DNA from: an uncultured Draconibacterium sp.
Lineage (GTDB): Bacteria > Bacteroidota > Bacteroidia > Bacteroidales > Prolixibacteraceae
Assembly: GCF_963677575.1 (NCBI RefSeq)
Contig: NZ_OY782038.1
Coordinates: 4,095,501 to 4,159,500 of the forward strand
Direction: 5' to 3'
DNA: 64,000 nucleotides
Shown here: one piece after another, positions 7,413-15,857 of the stretch
Position numbering within the stretch: the stretch's first letter is position 1
Layout: every line of letters begins with the position of its first letter
Made by a program: the position numbers and the translations under genes
Notes under the pieces: generated by a model
Seen by the model: only the letters and a program-made list of their open reading frames with translations
What the model was told of the DNA's origin: nothing
Databases searched by the model: none

Positions 7413-8645
7413 ATGTTCGACAAAGGTCTCACTACTTTTATGATTTTAGCCACCAGTCTGGTGATGTTGATGACTCCCGGATTGGCTTTCTTTTACGGCG
7501 GTTTTGGCTGTAAAAAAAATATCCTGAGTATTATGATGCAGAGTTTTGTTTCGTTGGGTATAACCACTATTCTGTGGATAAGCTTTGGCTACTCCATGTG
7601 CTTCAGCGGAACCATGGCAGAAGGCAGCGACCTTTTTGGTATTATCGGGAATCTTGATAAAGCTTTTCTTAATGGAGTTACGGCGAGCACTCCATTGTCG
7701 CCCGATCGTAATTTCCCGGAATATATTTTTGTGGCTTACCAAATGATGTTTGCCATTATTACACCTGCATTAATAACCGGTGCATTTATTAACCGGGTAA
7801 CATTTAAGGCTTACGTTATTTTTCTGGTGCTTTGGCAAATATTTGTTTACTATCCCTTTGTTCATATGGTGTGGGGCGGTGGAGTTCTTGCCGAGTGGGG
7901 AGTGCTCGATTTTGCCGGAGGAATAACGGTTCATGCAACAGCAGGTTTTGCGGCCTTAGCATCGGTATTTTTTGTTGGATCTCGTGCTGAAAAGAACAGC
8001 GGCCCGAACAATATTCCGCTTGTTGCCATCGGAACCAGTTTGCTGTGGTTTGGCTGGTACGGTTTTAACGCCGGAAGTGAATTGGATGTAGATGCTATTA
8101 CGGCGCAGGCTTTCCTAAATACCGATGTTGCTGCGTCGGTGGCAGCTATTACCTGGCTGGGAATTGAATGGACCACCGGTAAAAAACGACCTACTTTTAT
8201 CGGATTAATGACCGGTGCAGTGGCCGGACTGGCAACGATTACGCCGGCAGCAGGATATGTAACGCTGGGAACCGCCATGTTTATTGGTTTGTGTGCCGGA
8301 ATGGTGTGCTACCAGGCGGTAAAATTTGTGGAGCGTAAACGCTGGGACGATGCCCTTGATGTTTGGGGAGTACACGGAATTGGCGGTGTATTGGGAACAA
8401 TTTTGCTGGGTTTTTTCGGAACAACAGCCGTAAATGCCAATGGTGCCGATGGATTATTTATGGGCGGTGGCTTATCATTCTTATTTAAACAGATTATAGC
8501 AATAATTTTTGCCTCTGCTTGGGGATTTATTTTTACATTAGGCGTCTTAAAAGCAATCAATCGTTTTGTACCTGTAAAAGTGGGACGTATGGACGAAATG
8601 AAAGGCCTCGATTTGGGCTATCATGGCGAGGTTGCACGACAATAA
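7413..8645 (+). CDS. amt: Ammonium transporter (Amt family), not linked to PII
   Basis: The 410-residue product is an Amt/Rh-type channel that moves ammonium across the inner membrane. The first helix contains MTPGLAFFYGG, the family signature. The pore histidines are in TVHATAGFAAL (about residue 170) and in WGVHGIGG (about 315). Eleven hydrophobic segments can be followed. The C-terminal tail (LDLGYHGEVARQ) is of the kind that contacts PII proteins. The start ATG at 7413 gives a first helix of normal position; an upstream in-frame ATG lies within a direct repeat and would add unrelated residues. Unlike the second amt in this window, it has no glnK neighbour. A rho-independent terminator follows 30 bases after the stop. 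Confidence 0.92.
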   Translation: MFDKGLTTFMILATSLVMLMTPGLAFFYGGFGCKKNILSIMMQSFVSLGITTILWISFGYSMCFSGTMAEGSDLFGIIGNLDKAFLNGVTASTPLSPDRNFPEYIFVAYQMMFAIITPALITGAFINRVTFKAYVIFLVLWQIFVYYPFVHMVWGGGVLAEWGVLDFAGGITVHATAGFAALASVFFVGSRAEKNSGPNNIPLVAIGTSLLWFGWYGFNAGSELDVDAITAQAFLNTDVAASVAAITWLGIEWTTGKKRPTFIGLMTGAVAGLATITPAAGYVTLGTAMFIGLCAGMVCYQAVKFVERKRWDDALDVWGVHGIGGVLGTILLGFFGTTAVNANGADGLFMGGGLSFLFKQIIAIIFASAWGFIFTLGVLKAINRFVPVKVGRMDEMKGLDLGYHGEVARQ

Positions 8646-8674
8646 AGAAAACCAATAACATATTATATTTTCAG

Positions 8675-8716
8675 CCACGGACGGTGCAGTATAACTGCTT
8701 TGTTCGTGGTTTTTTG
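8675..8716 (+). terminator. Terminator after the first amt
   Basis: An outer stem CCACGGAC (8675-8682) pairs with GTTCGTGG (8702-8709) with one mismatch. An inner stem GCAGT/ACTGC closes around ATA, and a run of six T follows. Confidence 0.7.
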
Positions 8717-8738
8717 TTTTCGATAGGTTTTATCCCCT

Positions 8739-8892
8739 CCTATATGGTTTTGGGCATCCTGCGGCATTTTTTTGCTTTCCTGTAGCTTTTTTTCTCGTCC
8801 TGTACCATTTTTAGTGATCCTGTGCCGTTTTTTTGCAATCCTGTAGGTTTTTTAGTTGTCCAGTAAGAAAATTTGCTGATCCTGTATAACAG
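8739..8892. repeat. Left half of a symmetric ~20-bp periodic array with phased T-tracts
   Basis: Degenerate units starting CCTGTA and carrying a run of 5-7 T begin at 8739, 8758, 8779, 8799, 8819, 8840, 8860 and 8881. The steps are 19, 21, 20, 20, 21, 20 and 21 bases. The T-runs therefore recur about every two helical turns, which is the arrangement of intrinsically bent DNA. The last unit is cut by the IS4-family element. The array resumes in inverted orientation on the far side of that element. Confidence 0.7.
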
Positions 8893-10308
8893 CTACCCTT
8901 TATACACATCTTTTAAGAACTTCATTGCTACAAGGTAGCCTTCATATTTGTTGTAAAAGACATCAAGTCCGTTCTTAACCGATATGTACCCTGGTGGGCC
9001 ATGGGATTTATAACCGCTCCAGCCACTAAGCCGTGCTATTGCCCAGGCACACCATGCCAAGCTTTGGCAGGGATATGGGTTTTGTTGTTTCTTCGTTTTC
9101 CCTTCTATCTCATTTTTTAATAATAACCCTATAAACTTTATTTGTTGTTGGCTAAAGACCAGTTCAGCTTTTATTGCTTCTTTATTGTTGAGCGATAACT
9201 TAAGTACCATTATCGTTAATGCCACCTGGAGTGCCATGACAACCTGTTTTTTCAATGCTGCACCAGTTTCAAGTTGCGAGGCTTCAAGTTCAAAGCCCTT
9301 GCTTTTCATTATCCTGAAAAGTTCTTCAATAAACCACCTGTTGCCGTACCATTCAAGGCATTTCATTGCCTGGCTTGCCCCGGTTATTGGGTGTGTAGTC
9401 AATAACCTCCAAACTATCGGGGGTTCTCCCCCGGGAATTGTTCCCGGTTGTTCCCGGGCTTCAATAGCCCATAATTCAACATATTCAGGAAGGTTCTTGT
9501 CGCGTAACCTTTCAGGCCTTTTTATTTTAACCTTTACATATTTTAATGCCATCTTTGCTGTACGGGCTTTTCGCTTTTTATTCCCTTTTATCTCTAAACC
9601 ATAAACAACTTTTTGTTCTTGCCCTGATAGCTTTTTATAAAGTCTCCCGTCCCCTTCTGCCAATTTCCTGTCTATTCTTGAACGCACCAGTAAATGGGTT
9701 CGTTCATCCGACACAAGGGCAAACTCGCTAAAAATATCGGATTCCCTGTCCCCAATGATGGTCAACAGTGGTGCTTTGTCTAAAACAGATTGTGTTTTTC
9801 GGGCACTTTCAACCCAACGGTACGATTCCTTTTCTGCGATATCCTGTTTCCAGTAACTTCGCTCAAATTTATCCTGTTTGTCCCAGTTACGGTTCCACAA
9901 TTCTATGCTTGACAGGCCAATAGGCATTTTGTCTCCTTCGTTTACCACCAACATGGGATGGCAAAAGAAGCCCGCGTTGTCGTTCTTTGTTACCGGGCCG
10001 ATATCTTTGTCTTTTTTCCCAATCCGTTGCAGATGGTTGGTAAAATTAAACTCTGTTGTGTCCTGTATGCAAAGAAGGTGTGCACCGCCTTGCTTGGCCT
10101 TGCAACTGGAAATTACACTTTCCGTTAGTTCGATATGGCTGAAACTATTATTCCCAAACATACGATATGCCCCAATTTTTTCTGTATTTGTTCTACTAAA
10201 TTTGTTTACTACTGCTTTGCCGAAGTTAAGCATATCTCCCATAATTTTTTCTGCACGTTTTTCTATTCGGACATCAGGTAAAAAACCCTTAAACTCCTTG
10301 ACTATCAC
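8893..10308 (-). CDS. IS4-family transposase
   Basis: The 471-residue transposase has an intact DDE triad in Tn5/IS50-like settings: Asp83 in QDTTEFNF, Asp187 in IGDRESDIF, and Glu328 in the family signature Y-2-R-3-E-6-K (YGNRWFIEELFRIMK). The N-terminal 70 residues resemble the DNA-binding part of Tn5-type enzymes. No frameshift or stop interrupts it, so it should be able to cut and paste its element. The reading frame ends exactly at the terminal repeat of the element. About 120 bases between the ATG and the right end of the element would hold the promoter. Confidence 0.93.
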   Translation of the reverse strand: MIVKEFKGFLPDVRIEKRAEKIMGDMLNFGKAVVNKFSRTNTEKIGAYRMFGNNSFSHIELTESVISSCKAKQGGAHLLCIQDTTEFNFTNHLQRIGKKDKDIGPVTKNDNAGFFCHPMLVVNEGDKMPIGLSSIELWNRNWDKQDKFERSYWKQDIAEKESYRWVESARKTQSVLDKAPLLTIIGDRESDIFSEFALVSDERTHLLVRSRIDRKLAEGDGRLYKKLSGQEQKVVYGLEIKGNKKRKARTAKMALKYVKVKIKRPERLRDKNLPEYVELWAIEAREQPGTIPGGEPPIVWRLLTTHPITGASQAMKCLEWYGNRWFIEELFRIMKSKGFELEASQLETGAALKKQVVMALQVALTIMVLKLSLNNKEAIKAELVFSQQQIKFIGLLLKNEIEGKTKKQQNPYPCQSLAWCAWAIARLSGWSGYKSHGPPGYISVKNGLDVFYNKYEGYLVAMKFLKDVYKG

Positions 10309-10445
10309 AGCTTTAAGATACGAAAAATCAACCAGAATGCCAATATTATGCTGTTGTTAATCAGACTGTTAGTTGTGTTTTTATCAACAATTTTATGTTA
10401 GCCCAACAATAAATCAAAGAACGAATATTTGTGTATAAAGGGTAG
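8893..10445 (-). mobile_element. IS4-family insertion sequence, complete, with 9-bp target duplication
   Basis: Perfect 16-bp terminal inverted repeats CTACCCTTTATACACA lie at 8893-8908 and, inverted, at 10430-10445. The element is 1553 bp long. It is flanked by an exact 9-bp direct repeat GTATAACAG at 8884-8892 and 10446-10454, the length expected for IS10/IS50-like members of the IS4 family. It contains a single transposase gene whose stop codon lies inside the left terminal repeat. Intact ends, gene and target duplication indicate a recent, possibly active insertion. It lies between amt and valS and interrupts no gene. Confidence 0.93.
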
Positions 10446-10495
10446 GTATAACAGGGAGGGTAAAAACCTTGCAAGGAGGGTGAGAATGTTACAGG
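10446..10495. repeat. Right half of the symmetric ~20-bp array
   Basis: Read on the minus strand, CCTGT, CCTTG and CCTGT units recur here at steps of 19 and 21 bases. On the plus strand their GG ends are at 10454-10455, 10475-10476 and 10494-10495. The orientation is opposite to the left half. The uninterrupted centre would have been CCTGTATAACAGG, which is itself a near-perfect palindrome. The remaining bases to the valS start hold only a promoter-like sequence. Confidence 0.55.
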
Positions 10496-10659
10496 ACGCT
10501 ATAAGTTAGGGTTTTAGCCAGGTGTTGAACGGTAGCTTAGTGTGGTTTATAGTGCTAATCAAAGAAAAGGTTTGTAGGTATTCGGAGGATCTGGCAGAGG
10601 GCTGACCACGGTATATTTTAATTCTCAACCTTCAAAACCTAAACTCTTCCTGTTGAACA

Positions 10660-10689
10660 TTGAACTCTAAACTTTTAATTGTACTTTTG
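10660..10689 (+). promoter_or_regulatory. Candidate Bacteroidota promoter of valS
   Basis: TACTTTTG at 10682-10689 fits the TAnnTTTG -7 element of the phylum's housekeeping sigma factor. A TTG at 10660-10662 lies 19 bases upstream, matching the -33 element spacing. The start codon of valS is 30 bases further on. Confidence 0.5.
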
Positions 10690-10719
10690 CACCTCAAATT
10701 TTTAGCTAGATATTTCAAG

Positions 10720-13356
10720 ATGAGTCAGATGGAAATTCCGAGCAAGTACAACCCGGCCGAGGTTGAAGATAAATGGTACAAATACTGGATGGATAATAAA
10801 TACTTCCATTCAACACCCGACGAGCGAGAACCTTACACAATTGTAATTCCGCCGCCAAACGTAACCGGTGTGTTGCACATGGGGCACATGCTGAACAATA
10901 CCATTCAGGATATTCTGGTCCGCCGTGCGCGCATGACTGGTAAAAATGCCTGCTGGGTGCCGGGTACCGACCATGCATCGATTGCCACCGAAGCCAAAGT
11001 GGTAAATAAACTCAACGCTGAAGGAATTGACAAATACGATCTTTCGCGCGACGAATTCTTGAGACATGCCTGGGAGTGGACCGATAAACACGGTGGTATT
11101 ATTCTGGAGCAGCTGAAAAAACTGGGTGCTTCGTGTGACTGGGATCGTACAGCCTTTACCATGGACGAAGCCCGCAGCGAATCGGTAATCAAAGTTTTTG
11201 TCGACCTGTTCAACAAAGGAATGATTTACCGCGGTGTGCGCATGGTAAACTGGGATCCGGCAGCAAAAACTGCACTGTCTGACGAAGAGGTGATCTACAA
11301 AGAAATGCAGGGTAAACTCTACTACCTTAACTACAAAATTGAAGGCGAAGATGAGTTTGTAACCATTGCGACCACACGCCCTGAAACGATTTTAGGAGAT
11401 ACCGCGGTTTGTGTAAATCCGAACGACGAGCGTTTTGCACATTTGAAAGGAAAACGTGTTTTGGTGCCGCTGATCAATCGTTCAATCCCGATTATCGAGG
11501 ATGAATATGTTGATATGGAATTTGGTACCGGATGTTTGAAAATTACGCCGGCGCACGATATTAATGACTACGAAATTGGTTTAAGGTACAACTTACCATC
11601 TATCGACATTTTTAACGACAACGGAACGCTGAACGAAAAGGCTGAGCTGTTTGTTGGCGAAGATCGTTTTGTTGTTCGAGATAAAATTGTTCCTGAACTG
11701 AAGATAGCAGGAAATCTGGCTAAAATAGAAGACTATACAAATAAGGTAGGTTTCTCGGAGCGTACCGATGTGATCATCGAACCAAAATTGTCGGCTCAGT
11801 GGTTCCTGAAAATGGAAGAACTGGTAAAACCGGCTTTGGAAAATGTGATGAATGATACCATCAGCTTCCATCCTCCGAAATTTAAAAATACTTATAAGCA
11901 CTGGATGGGTAACATCAAAGATTGGTGTATTAGCCGCCAGTTGTGGTGGGGCCACCAAATTCCGGTGTATTACCTGCCCGACGGGTCTTATGTTTGTGCC
12001 GGGTCTACAGAAGAAGCATTGGAACTTGCTAAAGAAAAATCAGGCAATGCAGAATTAACTGCTGCCGATTTAAAACAAGACGAAGATGCTTTGGATACCT
12101 GGTTTTCGAGCTGGTTGTGGCCAATTTCGGTTTTCGATGGAATTCGCGAACCGGAAAACGATGAGGTAAACTATTACTACCCAAGTTCTGATTTGGTAAC
12201 AGCGCCCGATATCATTTTCTTCTGGGTGGCCCGAATGATTATTGCCGGTTACGAGTACCGCGATGATTTCCCGTTCAAAAACGTGTATTTCACCGGAATG
12301 GTGCGCGATGCACAACGTCGTAAAATGTCGAAATCATTGGGTAACTCACCCGATCCGCTGGATTTAATCGCCAAATATGGTGCTGACGGTGTTCGTGTAG
12401 GAATGTTGCTTTGTTCGCCTGCAGGTGGTGATTTGTTGTTCGACGAAGGGTTGCCGCAACAGGGAGCCGGTTTCTCAACAAAAATATGGAATGCTTTCCG
12501 CTTGGTGAAAAACTGGGAAGTTTCAAGCGAAATAGAACAGCCCGAACATTCAAAACTGGCCATCGAGTGGTTCAAAAATAAACTCAGCCAGGTAGTTGAA
12601 ACATTGAATGCACAATTTGATAGTTTCCGTATCTCGGAAGCATTAATGACGGTTTATACAACGGTTCGCGACGAATTCTCTGGTTGGCTGCTCGAAATGG
12701 TGAAACCTGCCTATCAACAACCGATTGATGCGAAAACCTATGCAGAAATTGTTGAGTTGTTCGACCAGATGCTACGACTCATGCATCCATTTATGCCGTT
12801 TATTACTGAAGAAATCTGGCAGTTGCTTGACGAGCGTAAGGAAGGAGAAAGTATCATGATCAGCCAGTTGCCGGCCAACACCAGCTACGATGCTGCATTG
12901 CTTGCTGCTTTCGAAGATGTAAAAGAAGCGGTTTCAGGAATTCGTAAAATCCGTAAAGACAAAAATATTGCCTTTAAAGATGCTATCGATTTCTCGGTGC
13001 AAAAAGGTGATAAAGGTTTTGATGCCAAATTCAACAGCATTCTTATAAAGCTGGGTAATCTAACTGAGTTGACTGCGGTTGACGAAGAAGTAAAAGGAGC
13101 AGCTTCATTTCGTGTAAAATCAACCAACTTTTATATTCCGCTTGATGGATTTATTGATGTGGAAGAAGAGTTGAAAAAACTGGAAGAGGAGTTGAAATAC
13201 GCCAAAGGATTCCTGAATTCGGTAATGAAAAAGCTGAGTAACGAACGTTTTGTAAATAATGCACCTGAAGCGGTAGTTGCCAAAGAAAAAGCCAAACAAG
13301 CCGATGCCGAAGCCAATATTAAAGTATTGGAAGAACGCATTGCTTCAATGAAGTAG
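10720..13356 (+). CDS. valS: Valine--tRNA ligase
   Basis: This 878-residue class I aminoacyl-tRNA synthetase charges tRNA-Val in the cytoplasm. The HIGH-type motif is HMGH within PPPNVTGVLHMGHM near residue 50. The KMSKS loop is intact (RKMSKSLGNSPDPLD, about residue 535). The editing domain between them has the family's TTRPETILGDTAV. An anticodon-binding domain follows, and the C-terminal 65 residues form the coiled-coil arm typical of ValRS. The ATG at 10720 is preferred to an upstream TTG because the -7 promoter element and likely transcription start lie between the two. A dispersed inverted repeat begins right after the stop. Confidence 0.97.
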   Translation: MSQMEIPSKYNPAEVEDKWYKYWMDNKYFHSTPDEREPYTIVIPPPNVTGVLHMGHMLNNTIQDILVRRARMTGKNACWVPGTDHASIATEAKVVNKLNAEGIDKYDLSRDEFLRHAWEWTDKHGGIILEQLKKLGASCDWDRTAFTMDEARSESVIKVFVDLFNKGMIYRGVRMVNWDPAAKTALSDEEVIYKEMQGKLYYLNYKIEGEDEFVTIATTRPETILGDTAVCVNPNDERFAHLKGKRVLVPLINRSIPIIEDEYVDMEFGTGCLKITPAHDINDYEIGLRYNLPSIDIFNDNGTLNEKAELFVGEDRFVVRDKIVPELKIAGNLAKIEDYTNKVGFSERTDVIIEPKLSAQWFLKMEELVKPALENVMNDTISFHPPKFKNTYKHWMGNIKDWCISRQLWWGHQIPVYYLPDGSYVCAGSTEEALELAKEKSGNAELTAADLKQDEDALDTWFSSWLWPISVFDGIREPENDEVNYYYPSSDLVTAPDIIFFWVARMIIAGYEYRDDFPFKNVYFTGMVRDAQRRKMSKSLGNSPDPLDLIAKYGADGVRVGMLLCSPAGGDLLFDEGLPQQGAGFSTKIWNAFRLVKNWEVSSEIEQPEHSKLAIEWFKNKLSQVVETLNAQFDSFRISEALMTVYTTVRDEFSGWLLEMVKPAYQQPIDAKTYAEIVELFDQMLRLMHPFMPFITEEIWQLLDERKEGESIMISQLPANTSYDAALLAAFEDVKEAVSGIRKIRKDKNIAFKDAIDFSVQKGDKGFDAKFNSILIKLGNLTELTAVDEEVKGAASFRVKSTNFYIPLDGFIDVEEELKKLEEELKYAKGFLNSVMKKLSNERFVNNAPEAVVAKEKAKQADAEANIKVLEERIASMK

Positions 13357-13357
13357 A

Positions 13358-13445
13358 TGTCATCTCGAACGTAGTGAGAGATCTGTTGCATTAAATAACA
13401 GATGTTACAGATTTTTCACCTTCGTTCCTCTGGTTCGAAATGACA
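13358..13445. repeat. Dispersed palindromic repeat, family TGTCATYTCGA
   Basis: The 88-bp element starts TGTCATCTCGAAC and ends GTTCGAAATGACA, so its ends are inverted copies. Inside are GATCTGTTG and ACAGAT, and CACCTTCGTTCCTC. A second copy of the same family lies between hisF and hisA in this window. It would fold into one long hairpin and may help end valS transcription. Confidence 0.7.
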
Positions 13446-13526
13446 ATAATCTCCCATGTCGCTCCTTAACATCTGTTAAAAACCCGTTAAATAGTGTTAT
13501 CTTCAAAATGGTTAAATTCTTTTGCA

Positions 13527-13534
13527 TAGATTTG
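13527..13534 (+). promoter_or_regulatory. Candidate -7 element
   Basis: TAGATTTG fits TAnnTTTG and lies 24 bases before the ATG of the next gene. No good -33 element was found at the expected distance. Confidence 0.35.
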
Positions 13535-13558
13535 CAAACGGAATAGAATTACGCACTT

Positions 13559-14305
13559 ATGTATAAATATTTACTGCTGCTATTATTTGTTTTGACGAGT
13601 ATTTCCGGTTGGGCCCAGGATGAGAATTATCCTGTTGATCCGATGTTGATTGAACTGAAAGCAAAAATTCTGAGTTCCTCTGATAGTTCAGCAGTTCCAT
13701 ATGCCAATATTATAAACCACCGCACACACAGCGGAACCATTACCAATGGCGAGGGAATTTTTACTTTGGAGATGCTTAATATCGATTCTCTCGAAATCAC
13801 TTCAGTAGGTTATAAAACTTTTATTCTGAAAGTTCCATCTTATTACACGGGCTACGAAATGCTGACCTTTTATATGGATCCTGTACTTTATAACGTTGGG
13901 GAAGTTACCGTAGAAGGTGATGCGCAACAGCTGGATTATTTCGACCATGGAACCCCGACCGAACTTGACCCAACACTGAGAGGCGATGCATTTAACGAAA
14001 AACCTCCGATTATTGCTGCATTGGTAAGTCCTTTGTCGTTTGCCCAATATTACGGTAAGCGCGAAAAACGAAAACGTAAGGTGCGCGAAGACATGGCGAT
14101 AATGAAAAACTGGGAAATGCACTCGAATAACTACAATAAGGAGATGGTAATGAAACTTACCGGCTTAAATGAGGCGTATGCCGATACTTTTATGATGTGG
14201 TTTAACGGGCAGAATGTTCTTCCGTATACAGCCTCTGAATACCAGGTGCGTGAATCGATTGTGCAGTATTACAAGCTGTTTAAACTTGATTATGATTTGG
14301 AATAA
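13559..14305 (+). CDS. Exported carboxypeptidase-like regulatory domain protein
   Basis: The 248-residue protein has a signal peptide (MYKYLLLLLFVLTSISGWAQ, cleavage after the AQ). Residues about 35-110 form a carboxypeptidase-regulatory-like beta sandwich of the CarbopepD_reg_2 kind (AVPYANIINH, GTITNGEGIFTL, SLEITSVGYKTF). After it comes a basic segment (YYGKREKRKRKVRED, about 165-180) and a helical C-terminus. Such proteins are common in Bacteroidota envelopes and are usually of unknown role. It stands alone, with its own -7 element, between valS and an insertion sequence. Confidence 0.7.
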   Translation: MYKYLLLLLFVLTSISGWAQDENYPVDPMLIELKAKILSSSDSSAVPYANIINHRTHSGTITNGEGIFTLEMLNIDSLEITSVGYKTFILKVPSYYTGYEMLTFYMDPVLYNVGEVTVEGDAQQLDYFDHGTPTELDPTLRGDAFNEKPPIIAALVSPLSFAQYYGKREKRKRKVREDMAIMKNWEMHSNNYNKEMVMKLTGLNEAYADTFMMWFNGQNVLPYTASEYQVRESIVQYYKLFKLDYDLE

Positions 14306-14438
14306 CCTAGTGGTGTTATTGATTTGAAAAAGGATGCCATTCCTTTAACCTGATTATTTCATAAATTTTCATTCGGAATAGAATAATTTATGAATTAACG
14401 TCAGTTCGATGTAAGAAATACAATTATATATTAGAAAA

Positions 14439-15779
14439 CAATTCTGTCCTAATTAATATCTCCTGTTAAATTCACATCTTTAAAAGTAATGGATAGAGCT
14501 ACTAAAATCACATATTTTCAAATAAAACCCCTTGAGTTGGTAAAGTCATATTCTTAGGCGGTTTATCAAAAGGTTTGTCAAGCCATTTTTGGAGGTCAAT
14601 TTTCACAAAAAGGTTCAACCGTATAAATGATACCAGGTTTGATAATCGCCATCCAAACTGAGATAAAGCTTTCAGGTATTTTAGGACGAGTATGGTTATT
14701 AATGCCGACCATATTTGTATCATAACTGCATTTTCACTGGTTCCGATAAAGCTTTTAATATGCAATAGCTGTTTTATCTCTCTAAAAAATATTTCGATTT
14801 GCCAGCGGCTACGATATAGTTCACTGATTGTGTTTGCTGTCCAAGACATTTGATTAGTGATTAGTTCGATTACTTGTTGGTTTTCTTCATTCCATATTGC
14901 TACTCTTCGGAGTCTTTTGGGATAGTTTTGTTTGGCCTTAGGGCCAGTAAACTCGATGATTTCATCTTTCAGTATGTGCTGATGCCTGTTATCGGGGAGT
15001 TCTAGGTCTTTGACTGATTTAAACTTCAGATTCTCTTTGTGCCTGACAACAAAATATACCGAGTTGCTGTCCCAAACGTTTAAAAGGGAGAAATCATTGT
15101 AATATCTGTCGGCTACAATTACGCTATTGGCCAACAAAGGTACATCGTAAGCCCCTTTATTATCGGCCGTTTTCCCATCGGTAATATTTACATAAGCAGG
15201 CAGGTTTCCATCATAATCAAGTAGAGTGTGCAGTTTTACTGCCCCTTTAGCTGTTTTATACTTTGCCCAATCAAACAAACTTAAACAAAGGCTGATGGTT
15301 GAAGAATCTAACAGGAATATTTTTGATTTGATCCTAAATTTAGATTGCTTAATATTCATCTGCTGTCCTAATTGAGATAATAACTTGTAATAGTAGTCTC
15401 TGAATAATTGCCAATCACGATGTTTGTTTTGATAACTGATGGTTGATTTTGATGGTGCTTTTTGTATTCCTAAGTGGTTTAAATTGCCGGTTGTCGAACG
15501 TAAACCATTACTGATATCTCGTACGGATTGGCTCTTTGCAAATTGGCAAAACAACATAGAAACCAGGTGTATCCAGCTGTTATAGCCCTTTTGATGCTTA
15601 TCTGTTTGACGTTCTTTAACCAATGATTTGAATGAACCTCTATCCAATTTTGAAATAATCTGCGAGAATAAATTTACCTTTACCATATGTGAGAAGTTTG
15701 TTTTTGTTGTAGCAACTCAAATATAGTTTGAGATACTTAAACTTCTTCTCACTTTCTTTCATCGTTTAGGACACGATTG
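14439..15779 (-). mobile_element. Second IS4-family insertion sequence with 9-bp target duplication
   Basis: The ends are related inverted repeats: CAATTCTGTCCTAA at the left (14439) and CAATCGTGTCCTAA read inward from the right (15779), 12 of 14 identical. The flanks carry an exact 9-bp direct repeat ATTAGAAAA at 14430-14438 and 15780-15788. The element is 1341 bp and holds one transposase gene. Its right boundary is about 80 bases from a separate IS982-family gene, so two unrelated elements lie side by side. Confidence 0.85.
14508..15686 (-). CDS. IS4-family transposase (DUF4372 type)
   Basis: The 392-residue enzyme has the DUF4372-like N-terminal domain seen in many Bacteroidota IS4 transposases, followed by the DDE core. 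Asp127 is in FLLDSSTISL, Asp193 in VIVADRYYND, and Glu298 in the exact Y-2-R-3-E-6-K signature (YRSRWQIEIFFREIK). The frame is uninterrupted. It is unlike the first IS4 transposase in this window in sequence and terminal repeats, so the two elements arrived independently. Confidence 0.92.
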   Translation of the reverse strand: MVKVNLFSQIISKLDRGSFKSLVKERQTDKHQKGYNSWIHLVSMLFCQFAKSQSVRDISNGLRSTTGNLNHLGIQKAPSKSTISYQNKHRDWQLFRDYYYKLLSQLGQQMNIKQSKFRIKSKIFLLDSSTISLCLSLFDWAKYKTAKGAVKLHTLLDYDGNLPAYVNITDGKTADNKGAYDVPLLANSVIVADRYYNDFSLLNVWDSNSVYFVVRHKENLKFKSVKDLELPDNRHQHILKDEIIEFTGPKAKQNYPKRLRRVAIWNEENQQVIELITNQMSWTANTISELYRSRWQIEIFFREIKQLLHIKSFIGTSENAVMIQIWSALITILVLKYLKALSQFGWRLSNLVSFIRLNLFVKIDLQKWLDKPFDKPPKNMTLPTQGVLFENM

Positions 15780-15857
15780 ATTAGAAAATAAACAAGGTTT
15801 TGATTATATTTAAGTATCTCACATTTAAATATATAACAAACAAAACCCTGTTCTAAT

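Noticed and set aside
7177..7443. Small gene before amt
   Set aside because: It runs through a repeat element and into the amt start, with Cys- and Phe-rich composition unlike a real protein.
8739..8892. CRISPR array
   Set aside because: Units are about 20 bases, degenerate and contiguous; there are no identical repeats with unique spacers and no cas genes.
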